Origin: Lautropia sp. SCN 69-89
GTDB taxonomy: Bacteria; Pseudomonadota; Gammaproteobacteria; Burkholderiales; Burkholderiaceae_E
Direction: 5' to 3'
Assembly: GCA_001724855.1 (NCBI GenBank)
Contig: MEED01000019.1
Coordinates: 1 to 64,000 of the forward strand
Length of the DNA stretch: 64,000 nucleotides
The notes under the pieces were generated by a model. The model worked only from the letters and a program-made list of their open reading frames with translations. It made no database searches and was not told where the DNA came from. Positions within the stretch are counted from its first letter, which is position 1, and each line of letters opens with the position of its first letter. Of this stretch, positions 46,734-55,395 are shown piece after piece. The translations under genes were made by a program, and so were the position numbers.

Positions 46734-47668
46734 CGATGCCCCGCGCCGGTCGGGGCCGGCCACGCGACGAGCGCGATGCCCGCCGCGGCGCAGGCGAACG
46801 CGATCGCGTCGCTCGCGCCGAATCGCTCGCCGAGAAATGCGACGCCGGTCGCGCTCGCGGTGACCGGCAAGGCGACCGTGAACACGCCGCTGTGCTGCGC
46901 CGGCACCCGCCGCAGTCCGCTCAACCAGAGCCAGGTCGAGAACATGCTCGCCGACAGCGCGTAGAACACGAGCAGCGTCCAGAGGCCCGGCGTGAGTGCG
47001 CCGATATCGAATCCGCGCGCCTGCCACAGGCCGAACGGGGTCGTCAGCGCGAGGCCCCAGGCATTGATCAGCGCCGAGATCCGCTGCGGTGACAGCGACG
47101 CGGTCAGACGCTTGCCGAGGATCACGTAGGCGGCTTCGCAGCCGACGCAGGCGAACACCAGCAGGTTGCCGAGCCAGGCGCGCTCGCCGGGCCCCGCCGT
47201 CGACGTCGCGTTGCCGCCGGCGCTCAGCACGGCGATGCCGGCGGCGGCCAGCATCACGGCGAGCGCCGACCGCTGCGTCATCGTCTCGCGCAGGAACACC
47301 CAGGCGAACAGCGCGACGACCGCCGGAAGCGTCGCCAGGACCACGCCGGCCGCGCTCGCCGACGTCATCGAGACGCCGTAGAGCATGAACACCGAGAACA
47401 GGAAATTCCCCAACAGCGACTGCAGGAACAGCGTCCGCGCGATCCGGGCGTCGATCGGCGCGTCGCCGGGTGTCGCGCGCAGCCAGGGCAGCATCGCCAC
47501 CGCGCCGATGCCGAAGCGCAGCCACGCGAGCAGGAACACCGGCATCGCCGCGACCAGCGGCTTGACCAGCGCCACGTAGAGCCCGACCAGCGCCATCCCG
47601 GCGAGCAGCAGCCCGTATCCGGCCAGGCGTTCGGGGGTCGGGTTCGTCTCGCGCATGGGTGGCGACAC
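46730..47668 (-). CDS. DMT-superfamily exporter with two EamA domains
   Basis: A 312-residue inner-membrane protein with about 10 helices in two EamA repeats (GMALVGLYVALVKPLVAAMPVFLLAWLRFGIGAVAMLPWL and, late, HSGVFTVALPVTASATGVAFLGERFGASDAIAFACAAAGIALVAW). Family members export metabolites such as amino acids; the substrate is not readable. Start may be 47668 or the next ATG (47656). It is coupled to the P-type ATPase gene by ATGA. Confidence 0.88.
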   Translation of the reverse strand: MSPPMRETNPTPERLAGYGLLLAGMALVGLYVALVKPLVAAMPVFLLAWLRFGIGAVAMLPWLRATPGDAPIDARIARTLFLQSLLGNFLFSVFMLYGVSMTSASAAGVVLATLPAVVALFAWVFLRETMTQRSALAVMLAAAGIAVLSAGGNATSTAGPGERAWLGNLLVFACVGCEAAYVILGKRLTASLSPQRISALINAWGLALTTPFGLWQARGFDIGALTPGLWTLLVFYALSASMFSTWLWLSGLRRVPAQHSGVFTVALPVTASATGVAFLGERFGASDAIAFACAAAGIALVAWPAPTGAGHR

Positions 47669-47690
47669 GTTAGCATCCGGCCGCGGCGCG

Positions 47691-47719
47691 TTGACAGCCC
47701 CGCGGGTCGGCCCGATCCT
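47691..47719 (+). promoter_or_regulatory. Possible promoter of the alcohol dehydrogenase gene
   Basis: TTGACA (47691-47696) is 17 bases before GATCCT (47714-47719). The -35 box is perfect and the -10 box weak. The dehydrogenase ATG is at 47755. Confidence 0.45.
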
Positions 47720-47754
47720 TGGGCCTCGCCTCAGCTGCGGAGTCCGGATTCCCG

Positions 47755-48870
47755 ATGCGCGTGCGCAGTGCCGTCTTCCACCGTCCCGGCGATCCCCTGT
47801 CGATCGAGGAGATCGAGCTCGATCCGCCGCAGGCGGGCGAGTTGCTGGTCCGCGTCGAGGCCGTCGGCCTGTGCCGGACCGACTGGCACGTGATGCAGGG
47901 CGAGCGGCGCGTCGCGATGAGCCCGATGGTCCTCGGCCACGAGGGCGCTGGCGTCGTCGAGGCGATCGGCCCGGGCGTCGCCGGCGTCGCCCCCGGCGAT
48001 CACGTCGTGCTGGCCTTCATTCCGGGCTGCGGCACCTGCCGCTGGTGCCGGGCCGGCCGCGAGCACCTGTGCGTGCTCGGGCCGAGGATCACGCTGGGCC
48101 CGCAGGTCGACGGCACCTTTCGCCGGCGCGATGCGACGGGGCGCGACGTCGGCGCGTTCTGCATGATCGGCGCGTTCGCGCAGTACACGGTCGTGCACCA
48201 GGCCTCGGTCGTGCCGATCGACCGCGACCTGCCGCTGGACCTCGCCAGCCTCGTGGCCTGCGGCGTGCCGGCCGGCGTCGGCGCGGCGCGCCATCGCGCG
48301 AAGGTCAGGCCCGGCGACTCGGTGCTGGTGGTCGGCGTCGGCGGCGACGGCATGAACGTCGTGCAGGGCGCGAGGCTGGCCGGCGCGGCCACGATCGTCG
48401 CCGCCGACGTCGTCGCGCACAAGCTCGACTGGGCGCGCGCGTTCGGGGCGACGCACACGATCGACGCCGGCCGCGAGGACCTGGTGGCCGCCGTGCACGC
48501 GCTCACCGACGGCGTCGGCGTCGACCATGCGTTCGTCTGCATCGACCCGCCGCGCACGCTGCTGCCGGCGTTTCGCGCGACGGCGAAGGCCGGCAACGTC
48601 GTCGTGACCGCGCTGACCCCGGCCGACGAGCTGTCGCTGCCGGTGCCGCCCCTCGAACTCGTGACCTCGCAGAAGGCGATCATGGGCTCGGTCTACGGGT
48701 TCGCCAGCCCGCGGGTGCAGATCCCCGAACTCGTCGCGCTCTACCGCCAGGGCGCGATCCGGCTCTCCGAGCTGGTCACGCGACGCTATCCGCTCGACGC
48801 GATCAACGACGGCTACGCCGACCTGATCGCCGGACGCAACCTGCGCGGGGTCGTGCTGCCCTTCGCGTGA
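47755..48870 (+). CDS. Zinc-dependent alcohol dehydrogenase (MDR superfamily)
   Basis: A 371-residue medium-chain dehydrogenase. Catalytic zinc ligands lie in GLCRTDWH and GHEGAGVVEAIG. The four-cysteine structural zinc loop is CGTCRWCRAGREHLC. The nucleotide-binding turn is VGVGGDGMNVVQGARLAGA, and the mid segment VACGVPAGVGAARHRAKVRPGDSV resembles class III/NDMA-type alcohol dehydrogenases. Substrate is unknown; primary alcohols or aldehydes are likely. The ATG at 47755 is the start of homology. Immediately after the stop there is a 16-base GC palindrome (48871-48886). Nearby genes for glycolate oxidation could consume an aldehyde-derived product, but that is a guess. Confidence 0.87.
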   Translation: MRVRSAVFHRPGDPLSIEEIELDPPQAGELLVRVEAVGLCRTDWHVMQGERRVAMSPMVLGHEGAGVVEAIGPGVAGVAPGDHVVLAFIPGCGTCRWCRAGREHLCVLGPRITLGPQVDGTFRRRDATGRDVGAFCMIGAFAQYTVVHQASVVPIDRDLPLDLASLVACGVPAGVGAARHRAKVRPGDSVLVVGVGGDGMNVVQGARLAGAATIVAADVVAHKLDWARAFGATHTIDAGREDLVAAVHALTDGVGVDHAFVCIDPPRTLLPAFRATAKAGNVVVTALTPADELSLPVPPLELVTSQKAIMGSVYGFASPRVQIPELVALYRQGAIRLSELVTRRYPLDAINDGYADLIAGRNLRGVVLPFA

Positions 48871-48936
48871 CGCGCGGCGCCGCGCGCGTCGCGCCGCGGT
48901 TCGCGTGCGGCGACGGCGGCGCGCCCCGTGTCGAAC

Positions 48937-49218
48937 TCAACGCCTGAGCGGCTGCCCGACCGAGGCCTGCGGGGCAATGTGGTATTGCGGCGGATCCTGG
49001 TCCCACAGCGCCAGGTTCACCGCCCTGACCAGCGGATCGGCACCGTGCTTGCGTTGCAGCGCGGCGAGATCGATTCGCGGTGTCGGCGTCGGCGCGTGAT
49101 TGAGCATCCGCTCGAAGCTGGCGGCGACCTGGTCGTCGGCGAGCGGCGGGCCCGCGAACGCGCTGCACGCCAGGCCGGCGAACGCGAGGCCGGCGAGGGA
49201 CTTGATCATTCGTTGCAT
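48937..49218 (-). CDS. Small secreted protein of unknown function
   Basis: A 93-residue protein with a clear signal peptide (MQRMIKSLAGLAFAGLACSAFA, cleavage before GPPLADDQ). The mature part of about 70 residues has no cysteine and ends QYHIAPQASVGQPLRR. I do not recognise it. AGGAG lies 10 bases before the ATG (49218). It diverges from the sigma-54-type regulator, with repeats between them, so the regulator may control it. Confidence 0.7.
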   Translation of the reverse strand: MQRMIKSLAGLAFAGLACSAFAGPPLADDQVAASFERMLNHAPTPTPRIDLAALQRKHGADPLVRAVNLALWDQDPPQYHIAPQASVGQPLRR

Positions 49219-49367
49219 GGTGGGCTGCTCCTGCTGTTGACCGCGAATGCCCGGGCCGATTGCCCGGCGCCGATGTCCCAGCGAGATCCGTGCCAGCCCC
49301 GCCCGGACGCCCGGCACCCCTGCGCCGAGCGCATCGGGGGTGGCACGACACCGGTCGGTGCACCTTG

Positions 49368-49389
49368 TGAACGTTCAGGTGGACGTTCA
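49368..49389. repeat. Direct repeats TGAACGTTCA / TGGACGTTCA between divergent genes
   Basis: Two copies of TGRACGTTCA start 12 bases apart (49368 and 49380), about one turn of the helix. The first copy is itself a palindrome. They lie 23 bases upstream of the regulator ATG and 150 bases upstream of the small secreted protein. Spacing and position suit a binding site for a dimeric transcription factor. Confidence 0.55.
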
Positions 49390-49411
49390 TACTGGACACT
49401 CGGGGTGCCCC

Positions 49412-50797
49412 ATGATCACGATCGCCGCGCTGAAAAACCTGCTCGACAACCTCGAGGAGGGAGTCGTCTTCGTCGACGCGCAGCGGCGCGTCGTCGAGAT
49501 CAACGCGGCGGCCGGCCGCCTGCTCGGGCGCGACGGCGATCACCTGCTCGGCACCGCGTGTCCGACGCTGTTCGCCGGTACCCGCTGCGCGCGCGAATGC
49601 CTGAGCGGCGGGCGCTGCTCGCTGGTGCCGGGCGGCGCCGACGCGCGAAAGGTCCAGGACATCTCGCTGCGGCGTCCCGACGGCAGCGAGATCGCGCTGC
49701 GCATGTGGGCGATGCTGCTGCCGGCCAACGACGCCGGCCTGCACTGCTCGATCGTGCTGCGCGACCGCTCGCGCGAGGTGGCGCTCGAGGCCGAGGTGCG
49801 CGAACGCTGGCGCCTGGGCGCACTGGTCGGCCGCGCGCCGGCGATGCAGGCGCTCTATGCGCAGCTGTTGCGCGCCGCGGTGAGCGACGCCAGCGTGCTG
49901 GTCACCGGCGAGAGCGGCGTCGGCAAGGAGCTCGTCGCGCGAGCGCTGCACGACAACTCGCCGCGCGCGCACGGTCCGTTCGTCCCGCTCGACTGCGGCG
50001 CGCTGCCCGAGAACCTGCTCGAGTCGGAGCTCTTCGGCCATGCGAAGGGCGCGTTCTCGGGCGCGGCCGCGGCACGCGTCGGGCGCTTCGAGGCCGCGAA
50101 CGGCGGAACGCTGCTGCTCGACGAGATCGGCGAGATCTCGCCCGCCATGCAGACCAAGCTGCTGCGCGTGCTGCAGGAACGCGAAGTCGTGCGGCTCGGC
50201 GAGAACCACCCGCGCAAGGTCGACGTGCGCGTCGTCGCGGCGACGCACCGCGATCTCGACGCGATGGTGCGCGGCGGCCAGTTCCGCGAGGACCTCTACT
50301 ATCGGCTGCGCGTGCTGCCGCTGCACGTACCGCCGCTGCGCGAGCGCGCGAGCGACATCGCGCTGCTGGCTGCGCGCATGCTCGGCGAACTGGCCGAACG
50401 CTATCGACGCGCGCCGCTGCGCGTGTCGCCCGAGGCGCTGACCGCGCTCGAGGCCTATCGCTGGCCCGGCAACGTGCGGCAGCTGTTCAATGCGCTCGAA
50501 TTCGCGATGGTGCAGGCCGACGGCCCCGTGATCCTTCCGCACCACCTGCTGCCGGAGATTCTCGCGCCCGGCGCCCGGGGCGACGAGCGCGCGCCGGCGG
50601 CGCCCGGGCCGGTGCGCGCGTCGGCGGCCGAGCCGCGCGGGTCCTACTACCGGCGCGCGATGCGCGCCGACGAGGAGCAGGCGATGATCCGCAGCGCGCT
50701 CGAGGAAGCCGGCGGCAACCGTGCCGAAGCGGCGCGCAGGCTGGGGATGTCGCGAACCACGCTCTGGAAGAAGCTCAAGGACGCGCGGCCTGGCTGA
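49412..50797 (+). CDS. Sigma-54-type response regulator with PAS, AAA+ and Fis domains
   Basis: A 461-residue NtrC-family activator. Residues 1-130 are a PAS sensor with cysteines at 50, 59, 63 and 69 (GTACPTLF...RCARECLSGGRC), which could bind metal or sense redox state. The AAA+ domain has Walker A GESGVGKE and Walker B GGTLLLDEIGE. The sigma-54 contact loop reads GAFSGA, with Ser216 where the consensus GAFTGA has Thr. The Fis-type helix-turn-helix is GGNRAEAARRLGMSRTTLWKKL. It lies between the alcohol dehydrogenase and glcDEF. I found no clear -24/-12 sigma-54 promoter nearby, so the target genes are uncertain. Confidence 0.88.
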   Translation: MITIAALKNLLDNLEEGVVFVDAQRRVVEINAAAGRLLGRDGDHLLGTACPTLFAGTRCARECLSGGRCSLVPGGADARKVQDISLRRPDGSEIALRMWAMLLPANDAGLHCSIVLRDRSREVALEAEVRERWRLGALVGRAPAMQALYAQLLRAAVSDASVLVTGESGVGKELVARALHDNSPRAHGPFVPLDCGALPENLLESELFGHAKGAFSGAAAARVGRFEAANGGTLLLDEIGEISPAMQTKLLRVLQEREVVRLGENHPRKVDVRVVAATHRDLDAMVRGGQFREDLYYRLRVLPLHVPPLRERASDIALLAARMLGELAERYRRAPLRVSPEALTALEAYRWPGNVRQLFNALEFAMVQADGPVILPHHLLPEILAPGARGDERAPAAPGPVRASAAEPRGSYYRRAMRADEEQAMIRSALEEAGGNRAEAARRLGMSRTTLWKKLKDARPG

Positions 50798-50856
50798 TCA
50801 TTGCGGGCGTCGCGCCGCGACGCCGCTGCGGGATCGTGCACAATCGCGGGAGCGCC

Positions 50857-52407
50857 ATGAGCACACCGACCGTACCCACCGCCGAGCGACCCGACGCCGA
50901 AGCCGCAGGCTTCGACGACCGCTTCGCCGACCTCGCCGCGAAGCCTGCGCCGGAGCGCCAGCGCGAGGTCGTCGAGCGGCTGCGCGCGATCGTGCCGGAC
51001 CACTGCCTGCTGTATCGCGAGGAAGACACCAGACCCTACGAGTGCGACGCGCTGTCGGCGTTCCGGCAGCTGCCGATGGTGGTGGTGCTGCCCGAAGTCG
51101 AAGAGCAGGTGCGCGCGATCCTGAAGGCCTGCCGGGAGCTCGACGTGCCGGTGGTCGCGCGCGGCGCCGGCACCAGTCTCTCGGGCGGCTCGATGCCGCA
51201 CGCGTCGGGCGTCGTGCTGTCGCTCGCGAAGTTCAACCGCATCCTGTCGATCGACCCGCTGGCGCGCATCGCGCGCGTGCAGCCGGGCGTGCGCAACCTC
51301 GCGATCTCCGACGCCGCGACGCCCTACGGCCTGTACTACGCGCCCGACCCGTCGTCGCAGATCGCCTGCACGATCGGCGGCAACGTCGCCGAGAACTCGG
51401 GCGGCGTGCATTGCCTGAAGTACGGGCTGACGGTGCACAACGTGCTGCGCGTGCGCGCGCTGACGATCGAAGGCGAGACGGTCGAGTTCGGCAGCGAGGC
51501 GCTCGATTCGCCGGGCCTCGACCTGCTCGCGCTGATGATCGGTTCCGAGGGCATGCTCGCGGTCGTCACGGAGATCACCGTGAAGCTCGTGCCCACGCCG
51601 CCGCTGGCGCGCGTCGTGATGGCCTCGTTCGACGACGTCGTCACCGCCGGCGACGCCGTGGCGCGGATCATCGCAGCCGGCATCGTTCCGGCCGGGCTCG
51701 AGATGATGGACCGCAAGGCGACCGTCGCGGTCGAGGAGTTCGTCCACGCGGGCTACGACCTCGAGGCCGCGGCGATCCTGCTCGCCGAGTCCGACGGCAC
51801 GCCCGAGGAAGTCGCCGACGAGGTCGCGCGCATCGAGCGGGTGCTGCGCGAGGCGGGCGCGACCGGCATTCGCGTGTCGAACTCCGAGGCCGAGCGGCTG
51901 CTGTTCTGGTCGGGGCGCAAGAACGCGTTCCCGGCCGCCGGTCGCCTGTCGCCCGACTACTACTGCATGGATGGCACGATCCCGCGCCGCAACCTCGGGC
52001 GCATGCTCGCGTCGATCGCCGCGATGGAGGAGAAGTACCGGCTGCGCTGCATGAACGTCTTTCACGCCGGCGACGGCAACCTGCATCCGCTGATCCTGTT
52101 CGACGCGAACGACCCCGACGAATGGCAGCGCGCCGAGCGCTTCGGCGCCGAGATCCTCGCGCTCTCCGTCGAGTACGGCGGCACGATCACCGGCGAGCAC
52201 GGCGTCGGCGTCGAGAAGATCGATTCGATGTGCGTGCAGTTCTCGCGCGCCGAGCTCGCGAGCTTCTTCGCGGTCAAGCGCGCGTTCGACCCGCCGGGCC
52301 TGCTCAACCCGGGCAAGGCGATCCCCACGCTGGCGCGCTGCGCCGAGTACGGCAAGATGCACGTGCACGGCGGACGTCTCGCGTTCCCCGAGCTGCCGCG
52401 CTTCTGA
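50857..52407 (+). CDS. glcD: Glycolate oxidase subunit GlcD
   Basis: The FAD subunit of the membrane-linked glycolate dehydrogenase, which turns glycolate into glyoxylate. The 516-residue protein has VVARGAGTSLSGGSMPHASGVVLSLAKFNRIL, SSQIACTIGGNVAENSGGVHCLKYGLTVHNVL, and the tail CMNVFHAGDGNLHPLILFD and GGTITGEHGVGVEK. E. coli GlcD has 499 residues. CGGGAG precedes the ATG, and a CACAAT box lies 30 bases upstream. It opens the operon glcD-glcE-glcF. Confidence 0.95.
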   Translation: MSTPTVPTAERPDAEAAGFDDRFADLAAKPAPERQREVVERLRAIVPDHCLLYREEDTRPYECDALSAFRQLPMVVVLPEVEEQVRAILKACRELDVPVVARGAGTSLSGGSMPHASGVVLSLAKFNRILSIDPLARIARVQPGVRNLAISDAATPYGLYYAPDPSSQIACTIGGNVAENSGGVHCLKYGLTVHNVLRVRALTIEGETVEFGSEALDSPGLDLLALMIGSEGMLAVVTEITVKLVPTPPLARVVMASFDDVVTAGDAVARIIAAGIVPAGLEMMDRKATVAVEEFVHAGYDLEAAAILLAESDGTPEEVADEVARIERVLREAGATGIRVSNSEAERLLFWSGRKNAFPAAGRLSPDYYCMDGTIPRRNLGRMLASIAAMEEKYRLRCMNVFHAGDGNLHPLILFDANDPDEWQRAERFGAEILALSVEYGGTITGEHGVGVEKIDSMCVQFSRAELASFFAVKRAFDPPGLLNPGKAIPTLARCAEYGKMHVHGGRLAFPELPRF

Positions 52408-52411
52408 GCCG

Positions 52412-53503
52412 ATGACCGATCCCGCGAGCGACCCCGCCCTGGCCGGATTGCGCGACCGCGTCCGCGCCGCCGCTGCGGCGCGCAGGCCGCTGTGCATCCG
52501 CGGTGGCAGCACCAAGGATTTCTACGGCGAGGCGCTCGCCGGCGACCCGCTCGACATGCGCGGCTATCAAGGCATCGTGAGCTACGAGCCGACCGAACTG
52601 GTCGTCTCGGTGCGATGCGGGACGCCGCTGGCCGAGGTCGAGGCCGCGCTGGCCGAGCGCGGGCAGATGCTGGCGTTCGAGCCGCCGGCGTTCGGTCCGT
52701 CGGCGACGATCGGGGGCGTGGTTGCCGCCGGCCTCGCCGGGCCGCGACGCGCCAGCGCCGGAGCGGTGCGCGACTTCGTGCTCGGTGCGACGCTGCTCGA
52801 TGCGTCGGGCAACGTGCTGCGCTTCGGCGGCCAGGTCATGAAGAACGTGGCCGGCTACGACGTCTCGCGGCTCGCCTGCGGGTCGCTGGGCATTCTCGGC
52901 CCGATCCTCGAAGTGTCGCTGAAGGTGCTGCCGGTCCCCGCGTCCGAATGCAGCGTGCGCATGCCGATGGACGAGGGCGCCGCGCTGCAGGCGCTCAACC
53001 ACTGGGGCGGCCAGCCGCTGCCGCTGTCGGCCAGCGCGTGGCGCGACGGCGTGCTGACGTTGCGGCTGTCGGGCGCGCCGGCGGCGGTCGACGCCGCCGC
53101 GGTGCGCTTCGTGCGCGAACGCGGTGCCGCGCGTCTCGACGAGCCGCAAGCCCGCGCATTCTGGGCCGGCATCCGCGAGCAGACCGACGGATTCTTCGGC
53201 GGACCGCTGCCGCTGTGGCGGCTATCGGTGCCGTCGGTCGCGCCGGCCCTCGGCCTCGACGGCGCGTCGATGCTCGAGTGGGGTGGCGCGCTGCGATGGT
53301 TGCGCAGCGACGCGCCGGCCGGAGAGATCCGCGCCGCGGCCGCTCGGGTCGGCGCCAGCGCGACGCTGTTCCGCGGCGGCGACCGGGCGGCCGGCGTGTT
53401 CCATCCGCTGCCGCCGGCCAACGCGGCGCTGCATCGGCGGCTGAAGGACGTCTTCGATCCGGCCCGGCTGTTCAACCCGGGACGCATGTACCCCGACCTC
53501 TGA
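52412..53503 (+). CDS. glcE: Glycolate oxidase FAD-binding subunit GlcE
   Basis: A 363-residue subunit related to the N-terminal half of GlcD: CIRGGSTKDFYG, YEPTELVVSVRCGTPLAEVEAALAERGQMLAFEPP, TIGGVVAAGLAGPRRASAGAVRDFVLGATLLDASGNVLRFGGQVMKNVAGYDVSRLACGSLG are all typical. The end FDPARLFNPGRMYPDL matches the family. It begins four bases after the glcD stop and one base before glcF. Confidence 0.95.
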   Translation: MTDPASDPALAGLRDRVRAAAAARRPLCIRGGSTKDFYGEALAGDPLDMRGYQGIVSYEPTELVVSVRCGTPLAEVEAALAERGQMLAFEPPAFGPSATIGGVVAAGLAGPRRASAGAVRDFVLGATLLDASGNVLRFGGQVMKNVAGYDVSRLACGSLGILGPILEVSLKVLPVPASECSVRMPMDEGAALQALNHWGGQPLPLSASAWRDGVLTLRLSGAPAAVDAAAVRFVRERGAARLDEPQARAFWAGIREQTDGFFGGPLPLWRLSVPSVAPALGLDGASMLEWGGALRWLRSDAPAGEIRAAAARVGASATLFRGGDRAAGVFHPLPPANAALHRRLKDVFDPARLFNPGRMYPDL

Positions 53504-53504
53504 G

Positions 53505-54761
53505 ATGGAAACGCATCTTGCCGACTGGCTGAAGGGGAGTGCCGACGGGATCGAGGCCGAGTCGATCCTGCGCAAGTGCGTGCACTGCGGCTTCTGTACC
53601 GCGACCTGCCCGACCTACCAGCTGCTCGGCGACGAGCTCGACGGGCCGCGTGGGCGCATCTACCTGATGAAGCAGGTCGTCGAAGGACACGAGCCCGGTG
53701 CATCGACGCAGGCACACCTCGATCGCTGCCTGACCTGCCGCAACTGCGAGTCCACTTGCCCGTCCGGCGTCGACTACGGCCACCTGCTCGACGTCGGGCG
53801 ACGTCTGGTCGACCAGCGCGTGCGCCGTCCGCTGGCGCAGCGACTGATCCGGTTCGTGCTGCGCGAGTCGCTCACGCGTCGCTGGCTGTTCGATCCGGCG
53901 ATGCGCATCGGGCAATGGATGCGTCCGGCGCTGCCCGCGGTGCTTCGCGACAAGGTTCCGGCACGACGGGCCGCGGGCGAGTGGCCGCAACGCGAGCATC
54001 CGCGCAAGGTATTGATCCTGAACGGCTGCACGCAGCCGGCGATGATGCCCGGCATCGACGCATCGACCGCGCGCGTGCTCGACCGCATCGGCATCCAGGT
54101 CGTCGTCGAGCGCCGCTCGGGATGCTGCGGCGCCATCCGCCATCACCTGGGCGACACCGACGGTGCGCTCGGCCAGGCGCGCCGCAACATCGACGCCTGG
54201 TGGCCGCACCTCGAGCGCGGCGTCGAAGCGATCGTGATCAACGCGTCCGGCTGCGGCGCGATGGTGAAGGAGTACGCGCACCTGCTGCGCCACGACCCCC
54301 GCTACGCCGCGAGGGCGCAGCGCATCGTCGAGGCCACGAAGGACCTCGCCGAATGGTTGCCGACGCAACTGGCAGGCTCGATCGACGCGATTCGCGCGCG
54401 GCTGCGCGCGCGAGGCGCCGATGGCGCCGAGCGCGTCGCGTTCCACCCGCCGTGCACGCTGCAGCACGGCCAACGGATCCGCGGCGAGGTCGAGCGCCTG
54501 CTCGATGCGCTCGGCGTCGCGCGGCTCGGCGTGGCCGAATCGCACCTGTGTTGCGGCTCGGCCGGCACCTACTCGGTGCTGCAGCCCGAGCTGTCGCTGC
54601 GCCTGCGCGAGCGCAAGCTGGCCGCGCTGCAGGCCGGCGGGCCGACGCTGATCCTGTCGGCCAACATCGGCTGCCTGGCGCACCTGCAGGCCGGCACGGG
54701 CACACCGGTCCGGCACTGGATCGAGTGGCTCGACGGGGCGATGGAAGCACCGCAGCAGTGA
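53505..54761 (+). CDS. glcF: Glycolate oxidase iron-sulfur subunit GlcF
   Basis: The 418-residue electron-transfer subunit. Two ferredoxin motifs are CVHCGFCTATCPTYQ and CLTCRNCESTCPSGVDYG. Two CCG domains follow (NGCTQPAMMPGIDASTARVL with RRSGCCGAIRHHLGD, then HPPCTLQHGQRIRGEVERLL with SHLCCGSAGTYSVLQ). It passes electrons from GlcD/E to quinone. A GTTCCG/CGGAAC stem after the stop has no T tract. Confidence 0.95.
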   Translation: METHLADWLKGSADGIEAESILRKCVHCGFCTATCPTYQLLGDELDGPRGRIYLMKQVVEGHEPGASTQAHLDRCLTCRNCESTCPSGVDYGHLLDVGRRLVDQRVRRPLAQRLIRFVLRESLTRRWLFDPAMRIGQWMRPALPAVLRDKVPARRAAGEWPQREHPRKVLILNGCTQPAMMPGIDASTARVLDRIGIQVVVERRSGCCGAIRHHLGDTDGALGQARRNIDAWWPHLERGVEAIVINASGCGAMVKEYAHLLRHDPRYAARAQRIVEATKDLAEWLPTQLAGSIDAIRARLRARGADGAERVAFHPPCTLQHGQRIRGEVERLLDALGVARLGVAESHLCCGSAGTYSVLQPELSLRLRERKLAALQAGGPTLILSANIGCLAHLQAGTGTPVRHWIEWLDGAMEAPQQ

Positions 54762-54885
54762 AATAGTTCCGCTTCCGCCGCGACGCCTGCCGCCGTCGGA
54801 ACCCGCGCAGCCGCCGCTTGTCCGGCATGGCTCTGCCTGCACGATCCGTCCGTGCAGACTCGTGTTCCAGGCCATGCTCCCGTAG

Positions 54886-55395
54886 GTGTTGCCCTTGAAC
54901 TCGCGTGGATTCACGCTCGTCGAACTGCTGATCACGATTGCGATCGCCGCGATCCTTTTGTCGGCGGGAGTGCCTGCGTTCAGCGACTTCATCCGGAACA
55001 ACCGGCTGCAGAGCGCGGCGGCCGGCATCGTCGCGGACCTCACGGCCGCCCGGACCGAGGCGGCGCGCACTTACCTGAGCGTCTTCGTCTGCCCGAGCAC
55101 CGCCGGCACCGGGTGTGACGGCACCGACTGGAACACCGGGCGCATCGTCTACGCCGACGCCAACGGCAACGGAATGGTCGAACCGGGCGAGATCATCCGC
55201 TGGTCCGCCCCGCTCGACACCGGGCTGGCGGCCACGGCCACCGGTTTCTCGACGCTGATCGCGTTCCGCCCCACGGGCGCGGCCTCGGCGGCCGGCAGCA
55301 TCGACGTGTGCGACGGCCGAAGCGGCCCGCACGGGCGGCGCGTCGACCTCAACGCGGCGGGCCGGATCTCGCTGCGGCAGGTGAGTTGTCCATGA
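54886..55395 (+). CDS. fimT: Type IV pilus minor pseudopilin FimT/GspH family
   Basis: A 169-residue type II secretion/pilus pseudopilin. The prepilin peptidase site is SRG-FTLVELLITIAIAAILLSAGVPAF, so cleavage follows residue 8 and Glu5 of the mature form is present. The C-terminal GspH-like region shows the DGRSGPHGRRVDLNAAGRISL end typical of FimT. Start is GTG 54886; TTG 54895 would also leave a prepilin leader. A seven-pair hairpin (54837-54857) lies upstream without T tract. It is the first gene of fimT-pilV-pilW-pilX-pilY1-pilE. Confidence 0.9.
   Translation: MLPLNSRGFTLVELLITIAIAAILLSAGVPAFSDFIRNNRLQSAAAGIVADLTAARTEAARTYLSVFVCPSTAGTGCDGTDWNTGRIVYADANGNGMVEPGEIIRWSAPLDTGLAATATGFSTLIAFRPTGAASAAGSIDVCDGRSGPHGRRVDLNAAGRISLRQVSCP

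Noticed and set aside
48871-48886. 16-base GC palindrome after the alcohol dehydrogenase gene as a terminator
   Set aside because: It has no loop and no T tract, and such GC palindromes are frequent here by chance.
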